Origin: Thiorhodovibrio litoralis
Lineage (GTDB): Bacteria > Pseudomonadota > Gammaproteobacteria > Chromatiales > Chromatiaceae
Length of the DNA: 64,000 nucleotides
Reading direction: 5' to 3'
Assembly (NCBI RefSeq): GCF_033954455.1
Contig: NZ_CP121473.1
Coordinates: 4,078,501 to 4,142,500, forward strand
The notes below the pieces were generated by a model, which saw nothing but the letters and a program-made list of their open reading frames with translations, was not told where the DNA came from and did not search any database. Numbering within the stretch: the first letter of the stretch is position 1; each line of letters starts with the position of its first letter. Shown piece by piece: positions 12,266-24,000 of this stretch. Position numbers and translations under genes: made by a program.

Positions 12266-13204
12266 TCAACCGACATCAGCCATGGCTGCCTTGAGCGTTT
12301 CCGCGTCCACCACAGGGATAGTTGGGCGCGTTTTGTCAATTCGCTTACCAAGGCCCGCCAGCACCTTGCCCGGCCCGCTTTCGATCAGGCTCTCGACGCC
12401 CCGATCGCCAATCGCCTGGATGGTCTCAACCCAGCGTACCGGCCGATACAATTGTTGCGCCAGCAGACCGCGTAGCTGCGCCACATCCTCAGCCACCGAC
12501 ACGCTGGCATTGTGAATCACCGGAATCTCCGGCAGTCGCATCGGGCACTGGTCAAGCGCGGCCTGCAATTGCTCCGCGGCCGGGCGCATCAGCGCGCAGT
12601 GCGAGGGCACGCTGACCGGCAACAGCAAGGCGCGCTTGGCGCCAAGCGCCTTTGCCTCCGGCAAGGCCCGCTCCACCGCCTCGCGCTCACCAGCGATCAC
12701 GACCTGGCCGGGGGAATTAAAATTCACAGCCTCTAGCACCTGATCACCCGCCTGCGCGGCACACAGAGTCACAACCTGCTCATCGGCAAGCCCGAGAATA
12801 GCAGCCATGGCACCAACACCGGCAGGCGTGGCCTCCTGCATTAAACGCGCACGCTCGGCCACCAGACGGGCGGCGTCGGTCAGCTCCAGCGCGCCGGCAC
12901 AGACCAGGGCACTGTATTCACCCAAGCTATGTCCGGCCATGACCTCAGGCATCGGGCCGCCACTGTCACGCCAGCAGCGCCAGACAGCGACGCCGGCAGC
13001 TAGCATAGCCGGCTGGGTATTCTGTGTCTGATCAAGCTCCTCACCAGGCCCGGCGCTGACGAGCGACCAAAGGTCTCGACCCAGCACCTCAGACACCTCG
13101 GCAAAGGTCTCACCCACCAGCGCAGAAGAAACCGCCAGGTCGCTTAGCATACCGACGGATTGCGAACCCTGCCCAGGAAATACAAAAGCCAGTCGCTTGC
13201 TCAT
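12266..13204 (-). CDS. fabD: Malonyl-CoA:ACP transacylase
   Basis: 312 residues. Typical start AFVFPGQGSQSVGM, nucleophile Ser93 in GHSLGEYSAL, and the catalytic His in VPSHCALM. It transfers malonate from CoA to ACP. It is transcribed with fabG-acpP-fabF; the upstream junction with fabH is unusually long and contains an inverted-repeat element. Confidence 0.95.
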   Translation of the reverse strand: MSKRLAFVFPGQGSQSVGMLSDLAVSSALVGETFAEVSEVLGRDLWSLVSAGPGEELDQTQNTQPAMLAAGVAVWRCWRDSGGPMPEVMAGHSLGEYSALVCAGALELTDAARLVAERARLMQEATPAGVGAMAAILGLADEQVVTLCAAQAGDQVLEAVNFNSPGQVVIAGEREAVERALPEAKALGAKRALLLPVSVPSHCALMRPAAEQLQAALDQCPMRLPEIPVIHNASVSVAEDVAQLRGLLAQQLYRPVRWVETIQAIGDRGVESLIESGPGKVLAGLGKRIDKTRPTIPVVDAETLKAAMADVG

Positions 13205-13505
13205 TGCCCAATCAATCGTTGCATAAATTCAATCAGTAAAAAATCAGATTTGCCCACGCCTCATGCCACCAGGCGCGCTCCGATTCTTAATCTTTATCTA
13301 CAGCCATGCCAAATGAGCTTTCGGTTTCGGGCCGGTTGACGGGCGCGGGGGTTTCAGCGGCAGGACGCCGCTGGAAAGCCTACAAGGATGTATTCACGGC
13401 GTCCCCCGCGCCCGTCAACCGGCCCGAAACAAACCAAAAATGCGTTTTTTCATACTAGCCCTGGCCCGCATCGATCTAGTCGCCTCGCTCGAATAGCACA
13501 GCGGG
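13205..13505. other. fabH-fabD intergenic region with palindromic element
   Basis: About 300 bases without a gene in an otherwise tightly packed operon. It holds the 28-bp inverted-repeat element at 13324-13430 and an A/T-rich stretch with T6 at 13445-13450. No ORF is recognised. Confidence 0.7.
13324..13430. repeat. Perfect 28-bp inverted repeat with 51-bp centre (dispersed palindromic element)
   Basis: The left arm 13324-13351 is the exact reverse complement of the right arm 13403-13430. The central 51 bases contain a smaller hairpin (CAGCGG near 13355 pairing with CCGCTG near 13368). A diverged copy of one arm is at 30648-30690, so this belongs to a repeat family rather than being a private hairpin. 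It could fold in mRNA of the fab operon and attenuate or stabilise it; a U-tract of the expected terminator form is not evident on the coding (minus) strand. Confidence 0.9.
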
Positions 13506-14462
13506 CTAATAGCGCAACAAGACCGAGCCCCAGGTGAAGCCGCCACCAAAGGCTTCCATCAACAGGGTATGCCCACGCTGGATGCGACCATCGCGCACGG
13601 CATCATCAAGCGCCAGCGGGATCGAAGCCGCCGAGGTATTACCGTGCTTGCCGACCGTCACCACCACCTGCTCCATATCCAGGTCCAGCTTGCGCGCGGT
13701 GGCCTGGATGATACGCAGATTCGCCTGATGAGGAACCAGCCAGTCGATGTCCGAGCGCTCCATGCCATTGGCATCCAACGCCTCATCGACAATCCGTCCA
13801 AGCGTGGTCACAGCAACGCGAAAGACCTCATTGCCCTTCATTTCCAGATAAGGCGAGCCCGTGTTCCCATTGCCAATTCCAGCCGGAACCTGAAGCAAGG
13901 ATTTGTAGCTTCCGTCCGCGTGCAGATGGGATGAGATAATGCCGGGTTCCTCCGCCGCCCTGAGCACCACGGCCCCGGCCCCATCGCCAAAGAGCACACA
14001 AGTAATGCGGTCGGTCCAATCGATGATGCGCGACATGGTCTCAGCACCAACCACCAAGGCCGTGCGTGCAGCACCGGTGCGAATAAACTTTTCCGCCACT
14101 GAAAGCGCGTAGACAAAACCCGTGCACACCGCCTGCACGTCGAAAGCCGGGCAACCGTGAATATCGAGCCGATGCTGCAGCAGACAGGCGTTGCTCGGAA
14201 AGAGCTGATCGGGCGTTGTGGTGGCGACGATAATCAGGTCGATCTCATCCGCGGCGATGCCGGCGGATTCGATCGCGCGGCGCGCAGCCACCTCGGCCAG
14301 ATCGACGCAGGTCTCACCCTCCTGCACAACATGGCGTTGTTCGATACCGGTGCGCTCGCGAATCCAGCTATCGGTCGTGTCGACCATCTGCTCAAGATCA
14401 CGATTGGTCAACACCTTTTCCGGCAGACAACTGCCGGTGCCGAGAATTTTTGCGAATGCCAT
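13506..14462 (-). CDS. fabH: 3-oxoacyl-ACP synthase III
   Basis: 318 residues. Catalytic triad: Cys113 in [11 protein letters not shown], His in VPHQANLRI, Asn in [10 protein letters not shown]. It condenses acetyl-CoA with malonyl-ACP to start fatty-acid synthesis. Its ATG overlaps the plsX stop by one base (TGATG), so translation is coupled to plsX. Confidence 0.96.
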   Translation of the reverse strand: MAFAKILGTGSCLPEKVLTNRDLEQMVDTTDSWIRERTGIEQRHVVQEGETCVDLAEVAARRAIESAGIAADEIDLIIVATTTPDQLFPSNACLLQHRLDIHGCPAFDVQAVCTGFVYALSVAEKFIRTGAARTALVVGAETMSRIIDWTDRITCVLFGDGAGAVVLRAAEEPGIISSHLHADGSYKSLLQVPAGIGNGNTGSPYLEMKGNEVFRVAVTTLGRIVDEALDANGMERSDIDWLVPHQANLRIIQATARKLDLDMEQVVVTVGKHGNTSAASIPLALDDAVRDGRIQRGHTLLMEAFGGGFTWGSVLLRY

Positions 14463-15571
14463 CAGGCAATTGCCCTCGAGCGCATGCCGGAGTCATTCGC
14501 GGTCGCCGCTTCATTCGGCATTTGATGGGCGCCCTCGACAGCTGGGGCGCCAGCCGGCTCGGGCACCACGAAATGCGCAACCACCTCATGCTCGAGGCGC
14601 TCGGGGATATTGGTCTGGATTTCCTTGCGTGCGATGTGGATCGCGTTCTCGAAGGCAAGCACATCGGCACCGCCGTGGCTTTTGATGACGATGCCACGCA
14701 ACCCGAGAAGACTGGCGCCATTGTAGCGGCGCGGATCGACTTCCTGCCGAAACGCGCGCAGCACCGGCAGGGCGATCAGTCCGGACAGGCGTTTGAGCAG
14801 GTTCCCGTTGAACTGCGCCTTGAGCAGATGAGCCAGCAGGCGCGCGACACCCTCGCTGGTCTTCAGCGCGATATTGCCAACAAATCCGTCACACACCACC
14901 ACATCGACATCGCCAAGGTAGATATCGTCTCCCTCGACATAGCCAACAAAGTTCAGTGTGCTTTTGCTGAGCAATTCATACGCCTTGCGCACTTGCTCAT
15001 TGCCTTTGATCTCTTCTGCGCCAATGTTCAGCAAGCCCACGCGCGGTGCCTTCACGCCATCGACGGCACGCACCAACTCGCTGCCCATGACCGCGAATTG
15101 AAACAGATGCTCGGCCGTGCAGTCCACATTGGCGCCGAGATCGAGCATGTGAGTGCGGCCATTGACCGCCGGCACCGCGGTCATGATCGCCGGGCGATCG
15201 ACATGCGGCAGGGTCTTGAGCACAAAGCGAGCAGTCGCCATCAGGGCGCCGGTATTGCCCGCGCTGACACAGGCATGCGCATGTCCCTGCTTGACCAGGT
15301 CCAGCGCCACGCGCATGGACGAATCCTTCTTGTTTCGCAGTGCCTTGGAAGGCAGCTCGTCCATGCCAACTTCCTGCGAGGCAGGGTGCAGACTCAAACG
15401 GGGATGTTTCGCCTTGTTTCCCAACAAAGGCCGCAGGCGTTCCTCGCGACCGACCAGGATGAGCGACGTGTCAGGCGCCTTATCGAGAAATTCAATGGCC
15501 GCCGGCACAACGACCTCGGGGCCGTGATCGCCTCCCATGGCATCGAGGGCAATGATGTGGCTCGAGCTCAA
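14462..15571 (-). CDS. plsX: Phosphate acyltransferase PlsX
   Basis: 369 residues, family start [19 protein letters not shown], and [10 protein letters not shown] and [16 protein letters not shown] motifs. It converts acyl-ACP to acyl-phosphate for PlsY. It precedes fabH as usual. The C-terminal 25 residues (after [10 protein letters not shown]) are an Ala-rich extension without recognised function. Confidence 0.95.
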   Translation of the reverse strand: MSSSHIIALDAMGGDHGPEVVVPAAIEFLDKAPDTSLILVGREERLRPLLGNKAKHPRLSLHPASQEVGMDELPSKALRNKKDSSMRVALDLVKQGHAHACVSAGNTGALMATARFVLKTLPHVDRPAIMTAVPAVNGRTHMLDLGANVDCTAEHLFQFAVMGSELVRAVDGVKAPRVGLLNIGAEEIKGNEQVRKAYELLSKSTLNFVGYVEGDDIYLGDVDVVVCDGFVGNIALKTSEGVARLLAHLLKAQFNGNLLKRLSGLIALPVLRAFRQEVDPRRYNGASLLGLRGIVIKSHGGADVLAFENAIHIARKEIQTNIPERLEHEVVAHFVVPEPAGAPAVEGAHQMPNEAATANDSGMRSRAIA

Positions 15572-15655
15572 CTCAAGGTTCCTCGATTGCTGTTAGAAGA
15601 TAACGAAGGCTCGATCAAACCAAGCAAGAAGGGGTGGATAAGAAGCAAAAGGCAA

Positions 15656-15688
15656 ATCGGATCGCTATCGGATCGCTATCGGATCTTT
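15656..15688. repeat. 11-bp tandem repeat
   Basis: ATCGGATCGCT at 15656-15666 and 15667-15677, with a partial third copy to 15688, in the rpmF-plsX junction just upstream of plsX. Confidence 0.85.
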
Positions 15689-15785
15689 GGCGCCGGTAAA
15701 CCGTCTGCCAGATAGATGACGATAACAGCCAGGATGCCGCCGCAGCGGCACAGCTCCACCCCGCCGGATGATCCCCGGGGACTGC

Positions 15786-15965
15786 TCAGTCAGTTGTTTT
15801 ATCGATGATTTTGCGCCCGCGATAAAAGCCATCGGCGGTCATGTGATGACGGCGGTGAATCTCGCCCGTGGTCCCGTCTTCCGACAAGGTGGGCTTGGAA
15901 AGCGCGTCGTGGGAACGGCGCATGCCGCGCTTCGATGGGGTTTTTCGATTTTGTTGAACAGCCAT
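15786..15965 (-). CDS. rpmF: 50S ribosomal protein L32
   Basis: 59 residues from the ATG at 15965, preceded by CTGGAG. Standard L32 start [20 protein letters not shown] and ending in [15 protein letters not shown]. Located between yceD and plsX as in most gammaproteobacteria. Upstream in-frame starts exist but add non-family residues. Confidence 0.96.
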   Translation of the reverse strand: MAVQQNRKTPSKRGMRRSHDALSKPTLSEDGTTGEIHRRHHMTADGFYRGRKIIDKTTD

Positions 15966-16091
15966 TGGAATCTCCAGAAAAATAAAGCGTAATCGTCCGA
16001 TTACCGGCACAGACAACTGCCAGGTTCATCGAACGGACTGCAAAACATCAGGCCGAGCCCGCACGAAAACTCGCTCGGCCCGCTAAAAATA

Positions 16092-16667
16092 TCAGGAGCG
16101 ATCCGCTTTCCAGTCGGCCAGAACGGCAAAGGGCGACTGCACATCGGAGGCTTCTCGCGTCTGCTCGTCTACCGACGCTAACACCGCAGCCGAAGACATC
16201 AGCATGTCCGTTTGCGGGTTGGCCATGGGAGAATCCGACTCTTCGCACCGCAGATGCCGCGCAATCGCAGGGATCGCGAGCAGCACCTCGTCCTCGATCA
16301 GCACCTGCGGCCGCAGCAGCGTCTCCTCAAGCATCAGCGGGTCATAGCATTCCGGCAGCCTCGCTGCTTCATCAAGGCCCTGCACCAGCGCCAAAACCGA
16401 CTGCTCATCGACAGGCCAGTCCATCTCCTGCAGACAACGCTGGCACCGCAGACGAAGCACACCATTGGTAGATACTTGAACGACGGCGCGACGCGCATCG
16501 TCCCGGCCAAAATGCAAGCTGTAGCTGAGTTCTCCCACTGACTCGGCGACCAAAGCCCGCAACCGCGGCAGTGCGTCAACTGCGAGACTGCCCGCATACT
16601 GCTGAGCTTGCGCAACGGCCCGCCACGGGTCGATTAAATCGGGCAAATCGGGCCAATCGTTCGACAT
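16092..16667 (-). CDS. yceD: YceD family 23S rRNA accumulation protein (DUF177)
   Basis: 191 residues from the ATG at 16667. The DUF177 region has the CxxC pair in LRCQRCLQEM and a conserved acidic segment ending in EDEVLLAIPAIARH. In E. coli YceD affects 23S rRNA processing. It lies directly upstream of rpmF, the usual partner. The C-terminal tail after residue 165 is variable. Confidence 0.9.
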   Translation of the reverse strand: MSNDWPDLPDLIDPWRAVAQAQQYAGSLAVDALPRLRALVAESVGELSYSLHFGRDDARRAVVQVSTNGVLRLRCQRCLQEMDWPVDEQSVLALVQGLDEAARLPECYDPLMLEETLLRPQVLIEDEVLLAIPAIARHLRCEESDSPMANPQTDMLMSSAAVLASVDEQTREASDVQSPFAVLADWKADRS

Positions 16668-16752
16668 CAGCCGCGCAGTATAGTCCGCTGCTCCAGCCCA
16701 GGTCAATATCTGAGTTTGTTCAGAGACTTAAAGAAAACCGACAGCGCGTCGC

Positions 16753-17886
16753 CTAAGTCCCAGTCAGGGCCAGCAAAACCCCGGCGGCAACGGCGGAACC
16801 GATCACGCCGGCGACATTAGGCCCCATGGCATGCATGAGCAGGAAGTTTTGATGATTTTCCTCGAGCCCGACGCGATTGACGACGCGCGCAGCCATGGGG
16901 ACAGCTGACACGCCGGCGGCGCCGATCAGCGGATTCACCTTGCCGCCGGTAACGCGATGCATGATCTTGCCCATGAGCACACCAGCAGCGGTACCGATTG
17001 AAAAAGCCAGGGCGCCCAGTGCCAGAATCCCCAGGGTCTCGAGGGTGAGGAACATATCCGCCGACAGCTTGGAACCGACCGCCAGGCCAAGCATGATGGT
17101 GACGATGTTGATAATTTCGTTCTGGGCGGCGCGGCTCAGGCGCTCGACCACGCCGCACTCGCGCAGCAAATTGCCGAAGGTGAGCATGCCGATCAGCGGT
17201 GCCGCCGACGGCAGCAGCAAGGCGCACAGGAGCAGCACCACAAAGGGAAACAGCATGCGCTCAAGCCGCGACACCGGCCGCAATTGCTGCATGACCACCC
17301 CACGTTCTTCCTTGGTGGTGAGCGCACGCATAATGGGCGGCTGAATAATGGGCACCAGCGCCATGTAGGAGTACGCCGCCACGGCGATGGCGCCGAGCAG
17401 ATCAGGCGCCAGACGCGAGGCGAGAAAAATCGCCGTAGGTCCGTCAGCCCCGCCAATGATGGCGATAGCCGAGGCATCTTGCAGGGTGAAGTCAAAGCCG
17501 GGCACGAAATTCAGCGCCACCGCACCAATCAGCGTGGCAAAAATGCCGAACTGCGCGGCAGCACCGAGCAGGAGCGTCGAAGGGCGCGCAATCAGTGCGC
17601 CGAAGTCCGTCAGGGCACCGACCCCCATGAAGATCAGCAGCGGAAAGACTCCGGTCTCGACCCCCACGGCATAGATCTGGCCGATCATTCCGTCGTGCCC
17701 ACCGATGTTTGCGACAGGGATGTTGCTCAGCAGCGCGCCGAAGCCAATCGGAACCAACAACAGCGGCTCGAATTTCTTCGCGATCGCGAGGTAGATCAAT
17801 ACCCCGCCCACGGCCATCATCAACACCTGCCCCCAGGCCATGTTGGCGAGGCCCATGGACTCCCAGAGTTTGAGCAGTTCTTCCAC
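16753..17886 (-). CDS. oadB: Sodium-translocating oxaloacetate decarboxylase beta subunit
   Basis: 377 residues if started at the GTG at 17886, five bases past the oadA stop; this gives the family start [14 protein letters not shown]. It is a multi-spanning membrane protein with the Na+-site loop [13 protein letters not shown] (conserved Asp) and a conserved Tyr in [11 protein letters not shown], ending with [19 protein letters not shown]. It couples carboxybiotin decarboxylation to Na+ export. The frame is open upstream through oadA, but those residues are unrelated. Confidence 0.93.
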   Translation of the reverse strand: MEELLKLWESMGLANMAWGQVLMMAVGGVLIYLAIAKKFEPLLLVPIGFGALLSNIPVANIGGHDGMIGQIYAVGVETGVFPLLIFMGVGALTDFGALIARPSTLLLGAAAQFGIFATLIGAVALNFVPGFDFTLQDASAIAIIGGADGPTAIFLASRLAPDLLGAIAVAAYSYMALVPIIQPPIMRALTTKEERGVVMQQLRPVSRLERMLFPFVVLLLCALLLPSAAPLIGMLTFGNLLRECGVVERLSRAAQNEIINIVTIMLGLAVGSKLSADMFLTLETLGILALGALAFSIGTAAGVLMGKIMHRVTGGKVNPLIGAAGVSAVPMAARVVNRVGLEENHQNFLLMHAMGPNVAGVIGSAVAAGVLLALTGT

Positions 17887-17890
17887 GAGG

Positions 17891-19705
17891 TTATCCCAGC
17901 ACCACCAGCGGCGCGCCAAGCGACACTGAGTCGCCATCCTTAGCGCGAATCTCGATCACCTTGCCGGCGCTCGGCGCGCGCACCTCGGTTTCCATTTTCA
18001 TCGCCTCGAGCACGACCACAACATCGCCAGCAGCAACCGTCTGACCAACACTGACTGGAACCTTGACAATGTTACCCGCCAGCGGAGACTCGACGACATG
18101 CTGCTCGCCCCCCGCAGCCGGCGCTGGAGCCGCTGCCGAGGAGGCCGGGGCAAGATGCTCCACGGCGCCCGCAGGAGACACCCGCACATCGTAGCCCTTA
18201 CCATTGACCTCGACCCGGTAGGCTTCCGGACCCGAGATCGAACCGGCGCCCCCTGCCCCGGACGCCGCAGCGCCAGAATCAGCCGCCTTCGCCGCATCGC
18301 GCTGATCGAGCTCCCAGGGGGGCACTTCAAAGGCATCCGGGTTATCGCGATTCTCGAGGAATTTTAGCCCCACCTGCGGGAACATCGCATAGGTGATGAC
18401 GTCGTCGACCACCGCGTCGGCCAGGCGAATGCCGCGCTCTTTGGCGAGCTTTTTCAACTCGGCAGTGAGTTTGCTCAATTCCGCCTCGATCAGGTCCGCC
18501 GGGCGGCAAGTCACCGGCTTGGCGCCTTCGAGCACCCGCGTCTGCAAGTCCTTGTTGACCGGCGCCGGGGTGGAGCCATAGGTTCCTTTCAGCACGCCGG
18601 CCGTCTCGCCGGTGATGCTCTTATAGCGCTCACCCATCAGCACATTCAGCACCGCCTGGGAGCCGACGATCTGCGAAGTGGGCGTAACCAGCGCGATATA
18701 GCCCAAGTCCTCGCGGACTTTAGGGATTTCCGCCAACACCTCATCGAGGCGGTCGGTCGCACCCTGCTCGCGCAGCTGGTTTTCCATGTTGGTAAGCATG
18801 CCGCCCGGCACCTGGGCGACCAGGATGCGCGAGTCCACGCCTTTGAGCGCGCCCTCGAAACGGGCGTATTTCTTGCGCACCTCGCGGAAGTAGGCAGCGA
18901 TTTCCTCGAGCAGATTGATGTCTAGCCCGGTATCGCGCGGAGTTCCCTGCATGATGGCAACCACGGACTCGGTCGGCGAATGGCCGTAGGTCATGCTCAT
19001 CGAGGAGATGGACGAGTCGACCATGTCGATGCCGGCCTCGGCAGCCTTGAGGATGGAAGCGGTGCTGAGCCCGGTGGTGGCATGGCACTGCATGCCGATG
19101 GGCACCGAGCAGGTTTCCTTCAGGCGCCCAATGAGCTCTTCTGCCACATAGGGGCGCAGCAGCCCGGCCATGTCCTTGATGGCGATTGAATGACAGCCGA
19201 GATCCTCGAGCCGCCGGGCGAGATCGACCCAGTAGTCGATGTTGTGCACCGGGCTCACAGTGTAGCTCAGCGCGCCTTGGGCATGGGCGTCGGTCGCCAA
19301 GGCCGCCTTGACCGGTCGCTCGAAATTGCGGATGTCGTTCATGGCATCAAAGATGCGGAAGACATCAATGCCGTTCACGACGGCGCGCTCGACGAAGGCA
19401 TCGACTACATCGTCGGCATAATGGCGGTAGCCGAGCAGATTCTGGGCGCGCAGCAGCATCTGCTGGCGCGTGTTGGGCATGGCAGCCTTGAGCTTGCGCA
19501 GGCGCTCCCAAGGGTCCTCGCCCAGGTAGCGGATGCAGGCGTCGAAGGTCGCGCCGCCCCAGGACTCGAGTGACCAGAACCCGACCTGGTCGAGCTTGGC
19601 GGCGATGGGCAGCATGTCATCGATGCGCATGCGCGTCGCGAGCAGCGACTGGTGCGCGTCGCGCAGCACCACATCGGTGATGCCGAGAGCTTTGTTCTGG
19701 TTCAT
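17891..19705 (-). CDS. oadA: Oxaloacetate decarboxylase alpha subunit (carboxyltransferase + biotin carrier)
   Basis: 604 residues from the ATG at 19705. HMGL-like carboxyltransferase ([13 protein letters not shown] near residue 20, metal-site region [10 protein letters not shown]), then PYC_OADA domain, an Ala/Gly linker, and a C-terminal biotinyl domain with EAMKMETEV (biotin Lys about 570). It transfers the carboxyl group of oxaloacetate to biotin for decarboxylation by OadB. oadG lies 117 bases upstream and oadB starts five bases downstream. Confidence 0.95.
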   Translation of the reverse strand: MNQNKALGITDVVLRDAHQSLLATRMRIDDMLPIAAKLDQVGFWSLESWGGATFDACIRYLGEDPWERLRKLKAAMPNTRQQMLLRAQNLLGYRHYADDVVDAFVERAVVNGIDVFRIFDAMNDIRNFERPVKAALATDAHAQGALSYTVSPVHNIDYWVDLARRLEDLGCHSIAIKDMAGLLRPYVAEELIGRLKETCSVPIGMQCHATTGLSTASILKAAEAGIDMVDSSISSMSMTYGHSPTESVVAIMQGTPRDTGLDINLLEEIAAYFREVRKKYARFEGALKGVDSRILVAQVPGGMLTNMENQLREQGATDRLDEVLAEIPKVREDLGYIALVTPTSQIVGSQAVLNVLMGERYKSITGETAGVLKGTYGSTPAPVNKDLQTRVLEGAKPVTCRPADLIEAELSKLTAELKKLAKERGIRLADAVVDDVITYAMFPQVGLKFLENRDNPDAFEVPPWELDQRDAAKAADSGAAASGAGGAGSISGPEAYRVEVNGKGYDVRVSPAGAVEHLAPASSAAAPAPAAGGEQHVVESPLAGNIVKVPVSVGQTVAAGDVVVVLEAMKMETEVRAPSAGKVIEIRAKDGDSVSLGAPLVVLG

Positions 19706-19822
19706 GGGGAAATCTCGCAACAGTTTCCGTCAGTCATAGGAAAGTCGGCGCGCAAGCATCCGGGAATCAGGACCCGCCCACCCGCAATGATGCATCCGAC
19801 ACGAATCGGCCAGGGCCGCAGC

Positions 19823-20077
19823 TCAGCCAGGGTGCCGGGCCCGGTAGCGCGCCACCGCGGCAGCAATCACGGCAACCACATCCGCATCATCCGGCGCCGC
19901 CCCGGCACCGCCTGCCATCGCGCCAACCGGAGCGTCCTGCAACTCCGCTGGCGCAATGCGCGCCGCAAGCCAGGACATGCCGCGTAAACAAACCACCAGC
20001 AGCATCAGAAAAGCAAATACTATGCTCATGCCAATCAGCATCAAGCGCAAGCTTTCGCCAATCATTCCGGCTTCCAT
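19823..20077 (-). CDS. oadG: Oxaloacetate decarboxylase gamma subunit
   Basis: 84 residues: one TM helix near the N-terminus (LMLIGMSIVFAFLMLLVV), an Ala/Gly/Pro linker and a charged C-terminal helix (DADVVAVIAAAVARYRARHP) typical of OadG, which holds the A and B subunits together and binds Zn2+. The His-rich tip seen in some OadG is reduced to a single C-terminal His. First gene of the oadGAB operon. Confidence 0.88.
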   Translation of the reverse strand: MEAGMIGESLRLMLIGMSIVFAFLMLLVVCLRGMSWLAARIAPAELQDAPVGAMAGGAGAAPDDADVVAVIAAAVARYRARHPG

Positions 20078-20139
20078 GCGCGTTCTCCTTTTGGCTGCAT
20101 GTTCATAACGTCAGGCTCGTGTTGTGAGGCCAATGTTCT

Positions 20140-20178
20140 GGGGTGATGTGCTGGGATGATGTTATGGGGTGATGTCCT
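20140..20178. repeat. Degenerate 13-bp tandem repeat
   Basis: Three imperfect units based on GGG(G/A)TGATGT in the oadG-purA junction, just downstream of the purA stop. Confidence 0.65.
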
Positions 20179-20182
20179 AGGG

Positions 20183-21511
<1,329 letters not shown>

Positions 21512-21540
21512 TCAGGATGCGACCTGATGCGTGCAACAAG

Positions 21541-21577
21541 CCCATTGCTCAAGCTCATTGCTCAATCTCAGCTCAAT
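21541..21577. repeat. 13-bp tandem repeat upstream of purA
   Basis: CCCATTGCTCAAG at 21541-21553, CTCATTGCTCAAT at 21554-21566, and a shortened third copy to 21577, within the hisZ-purA junction. Confidence 0.8.
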
Positions 21578-21610
21578 AGAGCATGCCACCGCGCGATCGT
21601 GCCGCGCCAA

Positions 21611-22825
21611 TCAACGCTCGCCGGGACTGACCGGCACCAATTCCCAACGCCCGTCGCGGCGCTCGAGCTGGTGCGTCACGCCGAGATCGTCCGGCCTCCC
21701 TTGCTGCCCCGGCAACCAGTTCAGCACGCGCCGACCGGAGGCTCGCAGCTCTTCCACCCTCGCGCGCAGCTCGGGGTCGCGCTCATTCGGCGCCAGTACG
21801 GCGCCCGTGACAGTTTCCGACGCGGCTGATCCCGCTCGCGCCAGCGCGAGGCCGATCAGCCCTTTAAGATCTGTACTAAAGCCAACTGCCGGGCGCGCGT
21901 GACCGAAGAACTCGCCAATGGCGTCGTAGCGCCCGCCACGCGCGATTTCGAGCCCCCAACCCGGCACGAAGGCCGCAAACACCACACCGGTTTTGTAGGT
22001 GTAGCCGCGCAGCTCGCCGAGATCAAAATGCACCGGCACATCGGGCAGCCAGGCGCGCAGCTCGCTTGCGATCAAGCGCAAATTCTCAAGCGCTTGGTGC
22101 ACCCCGTCGCGCGCGGGCCCCAACAAGCGGCCGGCGCGTTCGAGCGCATCGTCACCGTTGAGCTCGACCAGCGCAAGCAGCATGTCCGCCACGGCTGGCT
22201 CCACACCGGATTCTTCGAGCAGCGCGGTCAGCTCGGTGCTGGCCTTGCGCTGCAGGATACCAAAGAGCGCCAGCTCCTGCTCCCGCGAGAATCCTGCCTG
22301 CTCGGCCAACCCGCGGAAGATGCCGACATGGCCGAGATCGAGATAGGCGGAATCAATCCCGGCCGTCTGCAGTGTCATCAGCAGCAGCCTCAGAATCTCG
22401 ACATCGCTCTCGGCGCCGGCATGACCGTAAATATCGGCACCGATCTGCATCGGGCTGCGGGTGCCGGCAAAGCCGTCCGAGCGCGTATGCAGCACCGTTC
22501 CGAGATAGCACAGTCGCGTCGGTCCCTCGCGTCGCAGTTGATGGGCGTCGATACGCGCCACCTGCGGGGTCATGTCGGCGCGGACACCAAGCAACCGGCC
22601 ACTGAGCTGGTCGGTCAGCTTGAAGGTTTGGAGATCAAGATCGCGCCCGGTGCCAGTCAGCAGGCTCTCGAGATAATCGATGAAAGGCGGGATGACCAGA
22701 TCGTAGCCCCAGGCATCGAACAGATCGAGCAGACAGCGCCGCAGCCGCTCCATCTCGCGCGCCTGCGGCGGCAGGATCTCCTCAATACCGGTGGGCAGCA
22801 ACCACCTTTCCTGATTGAGTTTCAT
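21611..22825 (-). CDS. hisZ: ATP phosphoribosyltransferase regulatory subunit HisZ
   Basis: 404 residues, class-II aminoacyl-tRNA synthetase (HisRS-like) fold without tRNA-binding domain. Diagnostic stretches are WLLPTGIEEILPPQA, GVRADMTPQVARIDAH and GGRYDAIGEFFG. HisZ activates the short form of HisG, so a short hisG is expected elsewhere in the genome. It is located between DUF2065 and purA, its usual gammaproteobacterial position. Confidence 0.93.
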   Translation of the reverse strand: MKLNQERWLLPTGIEEILPPQAREMERLRRCLLDLFDAWGYDLVIPPFIDYLESLLTGTGRDLDLQTFKLTDQLSGRLLGVRADMTPQVARIDAHQLRREGPTRLCYLGTVLHTRSDGFAGTRSPMQIGADIYGHAGAESDVEILRLLLMTLQTAGIDSAYLDLGHVGIFRGLAEQAGFSREQELALFGILQRKASTELTALLEESGVEPAVADMLLALVELNGDDALERAGRLLGPARDGVHQALENLRLIASELRAWLPDVPVHFDLGELRGYTYKTGVVFAAFVPGWGLEIARGGRYDAIGEFFGHARPAVGFSTDLKGLIGLALARAGSAASETVTGAVLAPNERDPELRARVEELRASGRRVLNWLPGQQGRPDDLGVTHQLERRDGRWELVPVSPGER

Positions 22826-22839
22826 GGTCGGGTACTGAG

Positions 22840-23025
22840 TTAGTTGACGAAATACAGCATCGCGACGCCGCCTGCCATGCTCATCAGGCCGGCGACGCGC
22901 AAACTGCGATTGGTCTGCTGCGAGACATCGAGCATCATCCGTCGCATCGCCTCGGGCGCCAGGAAGGGCATGACGCCCTCAATGACGAACACCAACGCTA
23001 GCGCAACCAGCAAGTCATGCCACAT
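22840..23025 (-). CDS. DUF2065 small membrane protein
   Basis: 61 residues with two TM helices (LLVALALVFVIEGVMPFLAP and VAGLMSMAGGVAMLYFV). DUF2065 proteins routinely sit between hflC and hisZ in gammaproteobacteria; function unknown, possibly linked to the HflKC-FtsH membrane complex. Confidence 0.88.
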   Translation of the reverse strand: MWHDLLVALALVFVIEGVMPFLAPEAMRRMMLDVSQQTNRSLRVAGLMSMAGGVAMLYFVN

Positions 23026-23073
23026 GACACCAGACCCCAGGGCGAGCGACGATAACGACCGGCGTGCGCCGCA

Positions 23074-24000
23074 TTAGCGCACGCGCAGCAGACTCTCGTC
23101 CGAAGCCTGTGAACTGCCCGGGGCGGCGACCTGTCCGCGCTGATTGTTGAAGTAACGGAAAAACTCCGAGTCTGGCGCCAACACCATGGTCGTGTCCTTG
23201 CCCAAGAAAGATTTCCGGTAGGCATCCAGACTGCGGTAGAAGGCATAGAACTCGCGGTCCTGCTCAAAGGCATCCGCATAGACCTGCGCCGCCTTGGCAT
23301 CTCCCAGACCACGGGTTTCTTCTGACTCCTTATAGGCATCGGCAAGAGTGACCGTGCGCTGGCGGTCCGCATCGGCGCGGATGCGCTCAGCGGCCTCGTG
23401 ACCCTTGGCGCGCAGATCGCTTGCCACCCGCTCACGCTCGGCGCGCATGCGGTTGTAGACGGACTCGCTAACCTCGGGTGGCAGGTCAATTTTCTTCACC
23501 CGCACATCAACCACCTCGACGCCCAACTCTGTGGCCTGGGTGTCGAGTTTACTGGTCAGCACCTGCATCAGTTCCAGGCGGTCTTCCGAGACCACCTCCT
23601 GAATGGTGCGTCGGCCAAACTCGTCACGCAGGCTGGTGTTGATGCGCTCGGCCAGCAGGCGCGCGGCGCGGGCACTGTCGCCGCCGGTGGAGCGGAAAAA
23701 CTGCGCCGCATTATTGATGCGCCATTTGGCATAGGAGTCGACGATCACGTCTTTCTTCTCGATAGTGAGAAAGCGCTCAGGCTGGGAGTCGAGCGTGCGG
23801 ATGCGCGCGTCGAATTTGATCACCTTGTTCAGCACCGGCACCTTCCAGTGCAGACCCGGCTGATATTCCGACCCGACGATTTCACCCAGGCGCAGTTTGA
23901 TCGCGATCTCCCACTGATAAACGATAAAGGCTGAAGCGGCGACCGCCCCGACAAGCACCAGGACGGCGACGCCCGAGAGGAGTTTCATGCGGTCCGTCAT
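23074..24000 (-). CDS. hflC: FtsH protease modulator HflC
   Basis: 308 residues, N-terminal TM helix, then SPFH/band-7 domain (YQWEIAIKLRLGEIV, RAERERVASDLRAKGHEAA). With HflK it forms the periplasmic cage around FtsH. Its start overlaps the hflK stop by one base (TGATG). Confidence 0.95.
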   Translation of the reverse strand: MTDRMKLLSGVAVLVLVGAVAASAFIVYQWEIAIKLRLGEIVGSEYQPGLHWKVPVLNKVIKFDARIRTLDSQPERFLTIEKKDVIVDSYAKWRINNAAQFFRSTGGDSARAARLLAERINTSLRDEFGRRTIQEVVSEDRLELMQVLTSKLDTQATELGVEVVDVRVKKIDLPPEVSESVYNRMRAERERVASDLRAKGHEAAERIRADADRQRTVTLADAYKESEETRGLGDAKAAQVYADAFEQDREFYAFYRSLDAYRKSFLGKDTTMVLAPDSEFFRYFNNQRGQVAAPGSSQASDESLLRVR

